64,000 nt of DNA from Polynucleobacter sp. MWH-Loch1C5 (GCF_018881775.1 NZ_JACVPR010000001.1:372001-436000); one strand, 5' to 3'. Shown: positions 38,020 to 48,407, counted from the stretch's first letter. Notes: generated by a model not told the origin, from the sequence alone. Numbers and translations: made by a program.

Positions 38020-40617
38020 ATGCCAGTTAGAACAGATACCCCTATTACTTTTCATCGCCAAGATTACCAGGCGCCTAGCCATTGGATTGATCAGATTGAA
38101 CTCGATATCGCATTAATTCCAGCCAAGACGATTGTGGTCAATCGGATGCAGGTCAAGCGTAATCCTGTGCACAAAGAAAATATCTTGTTTCTCAACGGTG
38201 TCGAACAAGAGTTAATCAGTATCAAGGTCAACAATCACGCCTATGAGCACTACGAGCAAACTGCGGAAGGACTGAAGCTTTTTGACTTACCCGAACAATT
38301 TGAATTAGCCATCACAAGCTCATGCTGCCCAGAAAAAAATACTTCTTTGATGGGTTTATATGTCTCGAATGGCAACTTCTTTACACAATGCGAAGCTGAG
38401 GGTTTTAGAAAAATCACTTACTTCCTAGATCGCCCCGATGTCATGTCTAAATATAAAGTGACATTAAGGGCAATTAAACAGCAACTGCCGGTGCTCCTAT
38501 CTAACGGCAATCTGGTCAAAGAAGAAGATCTCGGCAACGGTTGGCATGCGGTTACATGGGAAGATCCATTCTATAAACCTTGCTATCTTTTTGCTCTAGT
38601 CGCTGGTAAGTTGGCCTGTATTGAAAGACGTATTCAGACTGAATCAGGTCGCAGTAAATTACTACAAGTATGGGTCGAAGCTAAAGATTTAGATAAGACT
38701 AAACATGCCATGGACTCACTGATTGCTTCGATCCGCTGGGACGAAAAGCGCTTTGGTCTCGAGCTAGATCTCGATCGCTTCATGATTGTGGCTGTCAGTG
38801 ATTTCAATATGGGCGCGATGGAAAATAAAGGTTTAAACATCTTTAACACCAAATTTGTTCTCGCCCACCCTGAAACAGCCACTGATATTGACTACGCCAA
38901 TATTGAAAGCGTCGTTGCGCACGAGTATTTCCATAACTGGACTGGTAATCGTGTCACCTGTCGTGATTGGTTCCAACTATCTCTTAAAGAAGGCTTAACA
39001 GTCTTCAGAGATCAAGAATTTTCAGCCGATCAAATGGGTAGTACTTCAGGTCGCGCAGTCAAACGCATCGAGGATGTACGTCTCTTGCGTCAAATTCAGT
39101 TTCCCGAAGATGCAGGACCGATGGCACATCCCATTCGACCCGATAGCTATCAAGAAATTAATAATTTCTATACGGTTACCGTCTATGAAAAAGGTGCCGA
39201 AATTATTCGGATGCAGCAAACACTCCTCGGTCAAGAAGGCTTTCGCAAGGGTATGGACTTGTACTTTGCACGCCATGATGGTCAAGCCGTGACTTGTGAC
39301 GATTTCGTGGCGGCAATGAGCGACGCCAATCAAAAAGATTTAGAGCAATTTAAACGCTGGTACAGTCAAGCTGGCACGCCCAGAGTGCATGTGACTGAAT
39401 CGTATGAGGCAGGTCGCTATCGCGTCCAACTCAGTCAAACTTGCCCACCAACCCCCGGTCAAGCCAACAAACAGCCATTTCATATTCCATTGCTATACAA
39501 GCTGATTGGCGTAGCAGATCAAAATGAGGAACTTTTTGAGCTCAAAGATCGTGAAGCCACTATCGAATGGACGGGCCTGTCACAAAAACCCATTCTGTCA
39601 ATCAATCGTCACTTTTCAGCGCCGATTATTCTGGAATTTGAGCAAAGCAATGCAGAGTTACTCACTCTCTTTGCCAACGATGATGATGCCTTCAATCGCT
39701 GGGAAGCGATTCAGAAAATCTATGTTCGCCATATTCTAGATAAGAAACTACTAGATTCAGACACACTCAAAGCACTCGAAGATTTGTTGCTAGATTCCCA
39801 TATTGATCCAGCATTCAAAGAATTAGTCTTCACTCTACCTGCTGAGAGTTATCTTTATGAGCAAGTGGCGGTCATAGAACCCCAAGAATTGCATTACGCG
39901 CGACGCTCGATTCGTGCCCAACTGGCTAATAGCCTGCAAAATCATTGGTTGCATATTTATCAAACCCTGAATAGCGATGCTGCTTATAGCCCTGATCCGA
40001 AATCTATGGGACAGCGCAGCCTCAAAAACTTAGCTTTGCAACTACTCGCCGAAAGCGCACATGCTAGTAGCGCCACTTTATTGCAGGAGCAATATACACA
40101 AGCGAACAATATGACCGATCGCTATGGGGCTCTGAGTGCGATGGTGCAGTTTAACCACCCTCAAACCGATCATTACCTGGCGGACTTCCATCAACGCTTT
40201 AGCAATGATGCTTTAGTGATCGATAAATGGTTTATGTTGCAAGCCACACGCCAACCCATGCTAGATGGCAGCCGACCTTTACTCGATGACATTCAATATT
40301 TAAGACGTCATCCTGATTTTCAGATAAAGAACCCCAATCGGGTACGCAGCTTAATTCATGCTTTTTGTATGAATAATCATGCAGGCTTTCATATGACTTC
40401 CGGCGCCAGCTACTCATTTTGGGCTGAGCAAGTGATTGAGCTTGACAGTATTAATCCTCAAGTAGCGGCTCGTTTAGCTCGCGCGCTCGATCGTTGGCAA
40501 CAATTTGCAAGTCCTTATCGGGAAAAAATGGAAAGCGCATTAAAATCAGTTGCAGCACACCAGCAGCTCTCTGCGGATGTGAGTGAAATCATTCAAAAAG
40601 CATTACAAAAGAACTAA
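38020..40617 (+). CDS. pepN: Aminopeptidase N
   Basis: This M1 metallopeptidase of 865 residues is close to E. coli PepN. The exopeptidase motif [13 protein letters not shown] lies near residue 266. The zinc motif HEYFHNW is near residue 301, with the distant Glu in [13 protein letters not shown] about 20 residues later. The C-terminal helical ERAP-like domain is intact. It removes N-terminal residues from peptides in the cytosol. The 3' end overlaps the longer frame of the next gene but not the chosen fbp start. Confidence 0.97.
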   Translation: MPVRTDTPITFHRQDYQAPSHWIDQIELDIALIPAKTIVVNRMQVKRNPVHKENILFLNGVEQELISIKVNNHAYEHYEQTAEGLKLFDLPEQFELAITSSCCPEKNTSLMGLYVSNGNFFTQCEAEGFRKITYFLDRPDVMSKYKVTLRAIKQQLPVLLSNGNLVKEEDLGNGWHAVTWEDPFYKPCYLFALVAGKLACIERRIQTESGRSKLLQVWVEAKDLDKTKHAMDSLIASIRWDEKRFGLELDLDRFMIVAVSDFNMGAMENKGLNIFNTKFVLAHPETATDIDYANIESVVAHEYFHNWTGNRVTCRDWFQLSLKEGLTVFRDQEFSADQMGSTSGRAVKRIEDVRLLRQIQFPEDAGPMAHPIRPDSYQEINNFYTVTVYEKGAEIIRMQQTLLGQEGFRKGMDLYFARHDGQAVTCDDFVAAMSDANQKDLEQFKRWYSQAGTPRVHVTESYEAGRYRVQLSQTCPPTPGQANKQPFHIPLLYKLIGVADQNEELFELKDREATIEWTGLSQKPILSINRHFSAPIILEFEQSNAELLTLFANDDDAFNRWEAIQKIYVRHILDKKLLDSDTLKALEDLLLDSHIDPAFKELVFTLPAESYLYEQVAVIEPQELHYARRSIRAQLANSLQNHWLHIYQTLNSDAAYSPDPKSMGQRSLKNLALQLLAESAHASSATLLQEQYTQANNMTDRYGALSAMVQFNHPQTDHYLADFHQRFSNDALVIDKWFMLQATRQPMLDGSRPLLDDIQYLRRHPDFQIKNPNRVRSLIHAFCMNNHAGFHMTSGASYSFWAEQVIELDSINPQVAARLARALDRWQQFASPYREKMESALKSVAAHQQLSADVSEIIQKALQKN

Positions 40618-40633
40618 TACTGAAGAGGGAATC

Positions 40634-41614
40634 ATGAGTCAGACCACCTTGCATCAATTTCTGCAACAGCGCGGTTCAAAAGAACCCGGGCTGAATGCAT
40701 TGTTACTGCAAATCACGGTGGCCTGCCAGGCCATTGCCAAACAGGTTGAACAGGGTGCACTGGCTGGCATCATTGGCTCAGCAGGTAGCGGCAATGTGCA
40801 AGGTGAAACACAACAAAAATTAGATATTCTATCCAATGACATTCTTTTACAAGAATGTGTGAAAGAAGCTAGTTTGGCAGCCATGGCTTCAGAAGAAATG
40901 GAAACCATTCACCCCGCCAATGCCAATGGTGAATATCTACTCTTATTTGATCCTCTAGATGGCTCGTCCAATATTGATGTGAATGTATCGATTGGCACGA
41001 TCTTTTCAGTGCTGCGCAAAAAACATCAAGGTGCGGCGCATGAAAATGATTTTCTGCAGGTCGGTCGCGAGCAATTATTGGCCGGCTATGTGGTGTATGG
41101 ACCGCAAACCACTCTAGTCTTCACCTTAGGTCAAGGTGTTCATATGTTTACCTTTGATCATCAGACCCAACAATTTGTACTGATCAAAGAAAATATTCAA
41201 GTTCAAGCAGATACCAAAGAATTTGCGATCAATATGTCGAACATGCGTCATTGGGCTGCCCCCGTTAAACGCTATGTCGATGAATGCCTTTTAGGTGTAG
41301 AAGGTGCTCGTCAGAAAGACTTTAATATGCGCTGGATCGCATCCATGGTAGCCGATGTACATCGCATTTTGTGTCGCGGGGGTGTATTTATGTACCCCTG
41401 GGATAAGCGCGACCCCACGAAACCAGGTAAGTTGCGTCTCATGTATGAGGCCAACCCTATGAGCTGGCTCATAGAGCAAGCCGGTGGCGCTTCAATCAAC
41501 GGCACTCAGTCCATTCTAGACATCCCACCCGAAAAACTTCATCAACGCGTCTCGGTGATTCTGGGCTCCAAGAATGAAGTTAGCAGAATCCAAAACTATC
41601 ATCAGAATGGGTAG
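40634..41614 (+). CDS. fbp: Fructose-1,6-bisphosphatase class I
   Basis: A gluconeogenic phosphatase of 326 residues. The metal/substrate motif [20 protein letters not shown] is near residue 105, and [11 protein letters not shown] and [21 protein letters not shown] are present. ATG 40634 follows an AGAGGGA ribosome-binding site. The frame could start at 40583 inside pepN, but the added residues are not family-like. The pepN-fbp pair is seen in other Burkholderiales. Confidence 0.96.
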   Translation: MSQTTLHQFLQQRGSKEPGLNALLLQITVACQAIAKQVEQGALAGIIGSAGSGNVQGETQQKLDILSNDILLQECVKEASLAAMASEEMETIHPANANGEYLLLFDPLDGSSNIDVNVSIGTIFSVLRKKHQGAAHENDFLQVGREQLLAGYVVYGPQTTLVFTLGQGVHMFTFDHQTQQFVLIKENIQVQADTKEFAINMSNMRHWAAPVKRYVDECLLGVEGARQKDFNMRWIASMVADVHRILCRGGVFMYPWDKRDPTKPGKLRLMYEANPMSWLIEQAGGASINGTQSILDIPPEKLHQRVSVILGSKNEVSRIQNYHQNG

Positions 41615-41664
41615 CCACCTCCCAATCACTACCATCCTCTATTAGGCGGCTACCCGAGGATGGT
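41609..41664. repeat. Interleaved inverted repeats between convergent fbp and ald
   Basis: GGGTAGCC (41609-41616) pairs with GGCTACCC (41648-41655), and ACCATCCTC (41631-41639) pairs with GAGGATGGT (41656-41664). The two pairings interleave (A-B-A'-B'), so they are mutually exclusive folds. A covers the fbp stop codon and B' touches the ald stop codon. There are no T-runs. This is probably a bidirectional transcription-end structure. Confidence 0.6.
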
Positions 41665-42779
41665 CAGTGCAATAGTTGACCAGGGCTCACATACTCACAC
41701 CCTTGAGCTTCGGCAACGGCCTTACAAGTCACAAAACCCTGGTACACATTCAGACCATTCATTAAGTGGCGGTTCACCTGTAAAGCATGGTCGATACCTA
41801 AATTTGCCAATTGATGAATGAAAGGTGCTGTCGCATGATTTAAGGCGAGCGTTGATGTCCGTGCAACGGCACCTGGCATATTGGCCACACAATAATGAAT
41901 CACATCATGCATCCGATAAGCAGGTTCCGAATGAGTTGTTGGGCGAGAGGTTTCAAAACAACCCCCTTGATCAATGGCCACATCAACCAAGACCGAACCC
42001 GCTTTCATTTCTTTGACAAGCTGCTCGCTCACTAACTTAGGCGCCTTCGCCCCAGGAATTAACACTCCGCCAATCACTACATCAGCCATGAGAACGGCTC
42101 GCTGCAAATTAGCTTGACTAGAATACAAAGTCTGAATGCGATTGCCATAAAGAGCATCCAAATAGCGCAGGCGCTCTAAACTAGTATCCAAAATAGTGAC
42201 TTGAGCTCCCAAGCCGACTGCCATTTGTAGGGCGTTCGTACCAACAACACCCGCACCAATGATCACTAACTTGGCTGATGGAACCCCACTCACGCCACCC
42301 AATAAGACACCGCGACCCCCTTGAGATTTTTCAAGTTGATGAGCGGCTGCTTGAACAGCCATTCGCCCTGCCACCTCACTCATAGGAGCCAGTAATGGCA
42401 GACGCCCTGCATCATCACTGACGGTCTCATAGGCGATACATTTAGCTTTAGAAGCCAGCAGTGCGCGAGTTTGTTCGAAGTCCGGAGCGAGATGTAAATA
42501 GGTAAATAAAGTTTGATGGCTTTTTAAGCGGGCACACTCCTCGACCTGGGGCTCTTTGACTTTTACAATCAATTGCGCCTCGTCAAAAATGGCTCGTGCA
42601 TGATCCACGATATGAGCGCCAGCTAATGCATAGTGTTCATCAGTAAATCCAATCGCCGCTCCCGCATCTCTTTCAACAAATACTGGATGCCCCGCTTGCA
42701 CAAGCTCATAAACGATATCCGGCACCAGTCCTACGCGATATTCGTGATTTTTAATTTCTTTAGGTACTCCAATAATCAT
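41664..42779 (-). CDS. ald: Alanine dehydrogenase
   Basis: It reversibly deaminates L-alanine to pyruvate with NAD. The 371-residue protein begins MIIGVPKEIKNHEYRVGLVP. It has catalytic Lys and His in VKVKEPQ and LFTYLHLAPD, and the NAD motif VIIGAGVVGTNALQMAVGLGA near residue 170. DQGGCFETSRPTTHSEP is the family's C-terminal signature. It overlaps the upstream amino-acid permease by 4 bases (ATGA), so uptake and oxidation of alanine are likely linked. Confidence 0.96.
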   Translation of the reverse strand: MIIGVPKEIKNHEYRVGLVPDIVYELVQAGHPVFVERDAGAAIGFTDEHYALAGAHIVDHARAIFDEAQLIVKVKEPQVEECARLKSHQTLFTYLHLAPDFEQTRALLASKAKCIAYETVSDDAGRLPLLAPMSEVAGRMAVQAAAHQLEKSQGGRGVLLGGVSGVPSAKLVIIGAGVVGTNALQMAVGLGAQVTILDTSLERLRYLDALYGNRIQTLYSSQANLQRAVLMADVVIGGVLIPGAKAPKLVSEQLVKEMKAGSVLVDVAIDQGGCFETSRPTTHSEPAYRMHDVIHYCVANMPGAVARTSTLALNHATAPFIHQLANLGIDHALQVNRHLMNGLNVYQGFVTCKAVAEAQGCEYVSPGQLLH

Positions 42780-44158
42780 GCAGACTCCTTTGTTTGATCA
42801 TGTTGACGATGTAAACCAAATATGAAATACAGCAGCGCTAAAACAATCAGAATGGGTGGGCCGACATAAAAACCCATACGCGTGTTTTCTGAATAGGCCA
42901 TCAGGGCGATCACAAAAAATACGCCAAATAAAGCAAACCAAGAGGCATAAGGCCAAAAGATCGCTCGATAACTTAACTTTTCAACTTGCTCTTGTGTCAA
43001 ACTTTTTCTAAAGGCAATTTGCGTGCTTAAGATGGCAACCCAAACAAATAGGCCAATCAGCGTGACAGCTGCGGTAATCCACTGAAACGCTTTCTCAGGC
43101 ACAAAGTAATTAATGATGACGCCACATGTAGGAAGTAAGACCGTCATCACGATCGCATTCACTGGCACGCCTTGAGGTGAAAGACGTTTAAATAGTTTCG
43201 GAGCTTGCCCCTGTGAAGAGAGACCGAGTAAGAGGCGACCACCACTAAAAATGCCGGCGTTACATGAAGATAAAGCAGCAGTAATGACTACGAAATTGAT
43301 AATTCCAGCGGCCTCACGCAAACCCATACTCTCAAACATAGCGACAAATGGACTGCCATGGAGCCCCACTTCATTCCATGGGAATAAGCAAAGAATGACA
43401 AACAAAGCACCTACGTAGAAGATCAAAATACGCCAAGCTAATGAATCAATTGCCATCGGGATAGTACGTGTAGGATCTTGAGCCTCTCCGGCAGACAAAC
43501 CAATCATCTCAATACCTACATAGGCAAATAAGACCATTTGCATGGAGAGTAAGAAGCCAGAGATGCCATTGGGAAAGAATCCGCCGTGTTGCCATAAATT
43601 GGCAATACCGACAGGCTCACCGCCCCTACCCCAACCCACCACAATCATGCCCATACCTATGGCAATCATCGTGACAATCGCGACTACCTTGATTAAGGAA
43701 AACCAAAACTCAAACTCACCAAAAACTTTGACGGCTAGAAAATTAATACAGCCCATCGCCAAAATGGATGCAAGAGCCCATATCCACTGAGGTACATCAG
43801 GAAACCACAGCCCCATATAAACACCCACTGCAGTCACCTCAGCGAGCCCCACCACCACCCAATACGTCCAATAGCCCCAACCGACCATATAACCGGCCAA
43901 GGGGCTCAGGTATTGGCGTGCATAGTGTGCAAATGAACCCGATACAGGATCATGGACAGCCATTTCACCGAGAGCGCGTAACACAATAAATGCAATCGCC
44001 CCCGCTAAGATGTAAGCCAGGATGATGGAAGGACCCGCCAACTGAATAGCTGTGGCAGAACCCAAAAATAGACCCACTCCAATGGTTGAGCCCAAAGCCA
44101 TGAGGCGAATGTGGCGCGACTGCAAACTACGTTGCAAGCCGTGATTATCAGAAACCAT
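42776..44158 (-). CDS. Amino acid permease (CycA/AAT family)
   Basis: A 460-residue APC-superfamily protein with twelve helices. The N-terminal LMALGSTIGVGLFLGSATAIQLAGPS and GEMAVHDPVSGSFAHYARQYLSP match the D-serine/D-alanine/glycine and proline AAT permeases. The start has a strong AAGGAG ribosome-binding site. Its coupling to ald makes alanine or glycine a likely substrate, but specificity is inferred from context only. The CphA-side operon is separated by a 246-base gap. Confidence 0.88.
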   Translation of the reverse strand: MVSDNHGLQRSLQSRHIRLMALGSTIGVGLFLGSATAIQLAGPSIILAYILAGAIAFIVLRALGEMAVHDPVSGSFAHYARQYLSPLAGYMVGWGYWTYWVVVGLAEVTAVGVYMGLWFPDVPQWIWALASILAMGCINFLAVKVFGEFEFWFSLIKVVAIVTMIAIGMGMIVVGWGRGGEPVGIANLWQHGGFFPNGISGFLLSMQMVLFAYVGIEMIGLSAGEAQDPTRTIPMAIDSLAWRILIFYVGALFVILCLFPWNEVGLHGSPFVAMFESMGLREAAGIINFVVITAALSSCNAGIFSGGRLLLGLSSQGQAPKLFKRLSPQGVPVNAIVMTVLLPTCGVIINYFVPEKAFQWITAAVTLIGLFVWVAILSTQIAFRKSLTQEQVEKLSYRAIFWPYASWFALFGVFFVIALMAYSENTRMGFYVGPPILIVLALLYFIFGLHRQHDQTKESA

Positions 44159-44404
44159 TTTTTCTCCTTATTTGCTAACAATAGACAAGTAAGGGTCAGA
44201 GCATAGGTAGATGAATCCGGAATGTATAGCCGTAAGAAAATACAAAAATACTAAAAGTGATAAAAGTATCAGTACCTAGTTTTTGTGAGTGAATAGCAAT
44301 AAGGCTCTAGAATTTTCAGCCGGCAATTACTTACAAAGAAATAAGTAATTTCCTACAGAAAAATCAGTAACTAGAAGCTGAGTTTTGAAATAATGCCCGT
44401 GCGA
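44159..44404. other. Intergenic region with an inverted repeat upstream of the permease gene
   Basis: The 246-base AT-rich gap has no ORF of note. AATTACTTA (44325-44333) and TAAGTAATT (44342-44350) form a perfect 9-base inverted repeat with an 8-base spacer. It could be an operator for a dimeric regulator or a weak end-of-transcript hairpin for the gene ending at 44405. No T-run follows on either strand. Confidence 0.5.
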
Positions 44405-45529
44405 TTAAGTCGGGATTTTGATATCAGTCGTCTCTGGTCTGACCCAGCGAGGTGACTCGCGTGACGTATCGATACATCCACCTGCGCCGTAGACTCCTTT
44501 AGGGTCACGGTAGCGCATCATACGATGAAGGACGGTTTGGTATTGTTGGGGGTCTTGTAAAGTGGCTTTGACGCATGACTCGACCAGGCTCTCATTCATG
44601 ACAGGCTCATCTTTGGTATTGCGCTGTACGCCATCTTTCCAGTGATAAACCTCAACGCATTTAGTCTCCAGGGTAAATGGGTAGTCCCGTTTCCAAAAAT
44701 TGGTAAATAAATTACGGCCTAGGTAAATAACCCAAGAACCTTCATAGCCAGGGATGTCAGAAGAAATACCATCGGGGTTCCTGAACCAAACTCGATCGCC
44801 CGGAACGTAATACTTCATAGGAAAAGGTTCTTCCATAGAACCATACTCGCGCAAAAATACTTCGTGAAATTCCCCTGAGCGAATGGCACGTTTAGCTGAG
44901 CGCTCTTCCAATAGCTTTAATAGGCCAGGATTGGTGCTCTGAATTTCTCGCGCAATACTCAGTAAGATGACGTACTCGGTGGCCCGGTAACAAGAGAAAG
45001 AGTAGGCATGCTCAGCATCTTGTGGTTGAGTCGCTTTGACCAAAGCATCAATGATGGGCACACCATCATTCAGGAGAAAACCTGCCTCTTCATCGTAATG
45101 CCAACAATCTTCCGGCCGTTCAATAGCGTCAGTATCAAAGTTCAGTGCCGCCCGATAACCCGCATCCACCACATACAGACGAATACGAATTGCAGACTGC
45201 AACTCAGCCAAACTGGGGAAAGCAAATGGAATCGTCGCCAATAGCATGGCGATTAATATTTCACGCTCAAGATCACGTGCGGTTTTTTGTAAATGGAGTT
45301 TTTCGTATAAACGCGTGGTATCCCATGCGGGGGCATAGCGTTCTTGGAATGCATCTGATAGATAAAAGCCTAGATAATCAGGGCCATGCTCAACGCATAA
45401 GTCATCCTGCAAACCATAACTTTGTACGTAAGCCTTGAATTCCTCTTCTAGCCCTTGACCTTGGCTAGCTAGCTGAATGAAATGTATGCCACATGTCTTA
45501 AATCGACGCTGTGGAGCATTAGCACTCAT
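44405..45529 (-). CDS. Tgl-like (NlpC/P60-type) transglutaminase homologue in the cyanophycin locus
   Basis: A 374-residue cytosolic protein with a GAGGG ribosome-binding site. The middle resembles Bacillus spore-coat transglutaminase Tgl as I remember it. It shares a helix with a central cysteine (YSFSCYRATEYVILLSIA, Cys180; Tgl has FECATAIVIIYYLA) and downstream strands YVPGDRVWFRNPD (241-253) and YEGSWVIYLG (262-271; Tgl has LGDCLYFKNPE and RGENVILLG). The Tgl catalytic Glu of the RGEN motif aligns with Ser here, so activity may differ. The first 110 and last 90 residues are extra. It is the last gene of the ABC-DUF1854 operon, 13 bases after DUF1854. Confidence 0.6.
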   Translation of the reverse strand: MSANAPQRRFKTCGIHFIQLASQGQGLEEEFKAYVQSYGLQDDLCVEHGPDYLGFYLSDAFQERYAPAWDTTRLYEKLHLQKTARDLEREILIAMLLATIPFAFPSLAELQSAIRIRLYVVDAGYRAALNFDTDAIERPEDCWHYDEEAGFLLNDGVPIIDALVKATQPQDAEHAYSFSCYRATEYVILLSIAREIQSTNPGLLKLLEERSAKRAIRSGEFHEVFLREYGSMEEPFPMKYYVPGDRVWFRNPDGISSDIPGYEGSWVIYLGRNLFTNFWKRDYPFTLETKCVEVYHWKDGVQRNTKDEPVMNESLVESCVKATLQDPQQYQTVLHRMMRYRDPKGVYGAGGCIDTSRESPRWVRPETTDIKIPT

Positions 45530-45542
45530 AAATACCCTCTTA

Positions 45543-46004
45543 TTACAAGAATCGATCGAGCAAACGTCGACTCTGCTTATCTAAACGGCCGATATCATCA
45601 ATGAGGTATTGCACGCCGTTGGTATCCGAAATCAAACAAGTTGTTTTCGAAATGCGGCGGATATCATCCTCACCTTTTAATATCAGAACCGTATCTCCTC
45701 GATTCGTTTTTATCTGCCAACTACTCGGTGTAGCAAAAGTAGATACCGAGACGATTTTTTCAATCAGTGGCACAAACTCTCTTGAGGCTAATTCTTCTTG
45801 GATGAGGGCCTGGTTGTCAATAGTGGTTTCAGCTAGGTGATTGAGCCACACCAACTCATGACCCTCACGATCCATGATTGATATACCGTCTTGGGCCGCA
45901 CTAATGGGGAAAGCTCGCACCGGAACCACCTGCTCAAAAACCTGGCCTTGTTCATCCCTTAAACGTAAGTGCCCAAAAGCATCCCGACTTAACTGAAAAC
46001 TCAT
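45543..46004 (-). CDS. DUF1854 protein associated with cyanophycin metabolism
   Basis: A 153-residue protein without signal or membrane segments. It starts SFQLSRDAFGHLRLRDEQGQ, and the regions VVPVRAFPISAAQDGISIMDREGHELVW and DTVLILKGEDDIRRI fit DUF1854. The C-terminus reads YLIDDIGRLDKQSRRLLDRFL. DUF1854 proteins are recurrently found beside an ABC transporter and cphA in Burkholderiales, and databases label them by that association. ATG 46004 overlaps the ABC gene stop (ATGA). The biochemical role is unknown. Confidence 0.82.
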   Translation of the reverse strand: MSFQLSRDAFGHLRLRDEQGQVFEQVVPVRAFPISAAQDGISIMDREGHELVWLNHLAETTIDNQALIQEELASREFVPLIEKIVSVSTFATPSSWQIKTNRGDTVLILKGEDDIRRISKTTCLISDTNGVQYLIDDIGRLDKQSRRLLDRFL

Positions 46005-48268
46005 GATTGCACCTCGTTACCTACATCATCTTGCGATTGACGGGCTTGGGTTTCATACATACGCCGATAGGTACCATCCAAGGCCATCAACTCATCATGG
46101 TTGCCGATTTCAATGACCTGACCTTTATTGAGAACCACCAAGCGATCTGCTTTTCTGAGAGTCGAGAGACGATGTGCAATCGCAATCGTAGTTCGACCTC
46201 GCACCAGATTATCTAGCGCCTTTTGAATTTCTTTTTCAGTAGTACTGTCTACCGATGAAGTGGCCTCATCCAAGATCAGAATTTGCGGATCGATCAGTAG
46301 CGCACGGGCAATTGAAATACGCTGACGCTCACCACCGGAGAGTGACTGACCACGCTCACCGACGAGGGAATCATAGCCATGCGGCAGGCGTAAGATGAAT
46401 TCATGGGCATGGGCAGCACGTGCAGCCTCAATAATTTCTGCGCGAGTAGCACCCGGCTTGCCATAAGCAATATTTTCTGCAATCGTGCCAAAGAATAAGA
46501 AAGGTTCTTGCAGTACCAAACCGATATTTTTACGGTAGTCTGCAATGGCAATCGAGCGAATATCAACACCATCTAAGGTAATCGTTCCTTCTGCTGCATC
46601 ATAGAAACGACAAATCAAGTTGACCAAGGTACTCTTGCCCGAACCGCTGTGACCTACCAAACCAATCATCTCACCGGGCTGAATATCCAGACTGATTCCC
46701 TTAGTAACAGCGCGATTGCCATAACGAAAACCAACGTTTTGTAGTTGAATATGACCGCGTACTTTATCGATGCGGACCGGGTTTTGTGGTTCAGGAACGC
46801 TCGAGACGTGATCCAAGATATCAAAAATTCGTTTGGCGCCTGTCGCCGCTTTTTGTGTAAAAGAAACGATGCGACTCATAGAGTCTAAACGCGTATAAAA
46901 ACGGCCAATATAGGCTAAGCAAGCAGTGAGCATACCTACTGTAATCGCATCATTAGCGATCTGCCAAATACCAAAAGCCCAAACGACTAAGAGGCCAATT
47001 TCTGTGAGTAAGGTAATGGTGGGTGAGAACAAGGCCCATACACGATTGACACGGTCATTGACTGCTAAGTTATGTTGGTTCGATGCATGAAAACGCTCAG
47101 CTTCACGATTTTCTTGGGCAAACGCTTTCACCACTCGAATACCCGGAATAGTGTCTGCTAAAACACTCGTGACTTCAGACCAAATACGATCGATCTTCTC
47201 AAAGCCAAAGCGCAATTTATCGCGCACGATATGAATCATCCACGCAATAAATGGTAGCGGCAATAAGGTCACCAATGCCAACCACGGATCGATCGAAATC
47301 AAGATCGCAGCGGTCATGAGAATCATGAGCACATCGGTGGCAAAGTCGAGTAAATGCAAAGATAAAAACAAACAAATACGATCAGACTCAGAACCAATAC
47401 GGGCAATTAAATCACCCGTTCTCTTCGCGCCAAAATACTCCAAAGATAATTTCATGAGATGGCTATAGGTCGTGGTTCGCAGATCTGCACCAATACGCTC
47501 ACTCACCAAAGCCAGAATATAAGTTTTAGCCCATCCCAATACCCAGGCCACAATCGCAGCGAGCAATAAGCCACCCATGTATAAGCCAGCCAAGGTGTAA
47601 TTCATTGGTTGACCATTTTGATAAGGCAAGAGCACATCGTCCATCAATGGCATCGTCAAATAGGGTGGCACCAAGGTCGCAGCCGTTGAAGCTAGGGTGA
47701 GAACGAAGCCCCAAAAGAGTTGGGTTTTATAGGGCTTTGCAAAACGCCACAAACGAAACAGGGTCCAGGTCGATGGCGGAGTCGTGTTTTCAGCAGTACA
47801 TGCCGGACATTCATCCTGATCGGGTGGCAAAGGCACCCAACAAGTGGGGCATAAAGATTGCGCATCGGCCTCATCATCCTCATCAGCAACACCCTGTGCA
47901 CGCTTTTGCTCTAACTTCAATTGCTGCACCAATCGATTGGCTGCAGGGTTTTGTGCCAAAGTAAAACGCCAAATACCTAAACGTTCTTGAGTATTGACGA
48001 GCTCTAGGCTACCCACCCCCGCATGATCGTGAAGATGTAATTTAAGCGCAGGGTCAACCGACCAAGTTTGCGCCAGCACACCTTGATCATCAAACGCCAG
48101 TAAGCGTTGTGTCGTCAAACATAAGAGGCTTTGGCTATATTGCAACTTTAAATTGAGATCCAATTCCACACAAACCAACACCTGCTCCTCAAGCGCCAAA
48201 ACGGGTTGAAGAGCCTCTTGCCAAAAAGGGGCAAGACGCGTAATGGGCAGGCGATTTTGTGAGTTCAA
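46001..48268 (-). CDS. ABC exporter with N-terminal PH-like region and zinc ribbon, cyanophycin-associated
   Basis: A 755-residue fused half-exporter. Residues 1-125 form a beta-rich region (SLLCLTTQRLLAFDDQG) resembling bacterial PH-like domains. A zinc ribbon with Cys140, Cys143, Cys154 and Cys157 follows. An ABC type-1 six-helix domain spans about 180-470, then an ATPase with Walker A GHSGSGKSTL, signature LSGGERQR, Walker B ILILDEATSS and IAHRLST. It leads the minus operon with DUF1854 and the Tgl-like gene, divergent from cphA'. The cargo is unknown; a lipid, peptide or cyanophycin-derived dipeptide is possible. Confidence 0.85.
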   Translation of the reverse strand: MNSQNRLPITRLAPFWQEALQPVLALEEQVLVCVELDLNLKLQYSQSLLCLTTQRLLAFDDQGVLAQTWSVDPALKLHLHDHAGVGSLELVNTQERLGIWRFTLAQNPAANRLVQQLKLEQKRAQGVADEDDEADAQSLCPTCWVPLPPDQDECPACTAENTTPPSTWTLFRLWRFAKPYKTQLFWGFVLTLASTAATLVPPYLTMPLMDDVLLPYQNGQPMNYTLAGLYMGGLLLAAIVAWVLGWAKTYILALVSERIGADLRTTTYSHLMKLSLEYFGAKRTGDLIARIGSESDRICLFLSLHLLDFATDVLMILMTAAILISIDPWLALVTLLPLPFIAWMIHIVRDKLRFGFEKIDRIWSEVTSVLADTIPGIRVVKAFAQENREAERFHASNQHNLAVNDRVNRVWALFSPTITLLTEIGLLVVWAFGIWQIANDAITVGMLTACLAYIGRFYTRLDSMSRIVSFTQKAATGAKRIFDILDHVSSVPEPQNPVRIDKVRGHIQLQNVGFRYGNRAVTKGISLDIQPGEMIGLVGHSGSGKSTLVNLICRFYDAAEGTITLDGVDIRSIAIADYRKNIGLVLQEPFLFFGTIAENIAYGKPGATRAEIIEAARAAHAHEFILRLPHGYDSLVGERGQSLSGGERQRISIARALLIDPQILILDEATSSVDSTTEKEIQKALDNLVRGRTTIAIAHRLSTLRKADRLVVLNKGQVIEIGNHDELMALDGTYRRMYETQARQSQDDVGNEVQS

Positions 48269-48407
48269 GCGAGGATGATTTTGGTTGATAATGAGGGCAC
48301 ATTATCGCAAATTTAGGCTCTATCCCCATGCAGTTTTTTGTCAACCCAAATCCAAGTTATGCGTTTAGAGCCAACGTATAAGAATAACTGCCAGCTGCCA
48401 CCCCTAA
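48269..48407. promoter_or_regulatory. Divergent promoter region of the cyanophycin locus
   Basis: The 139-base gap between the two divergent operons must hold both promoters. I see AT-rich segments, including GTATAAGAAT near 48375 that could be a plus-strand -10 box, but no convincing -35 or operator. The cphA' start has no clear ribosome-binding site. Confidence 0.4.
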
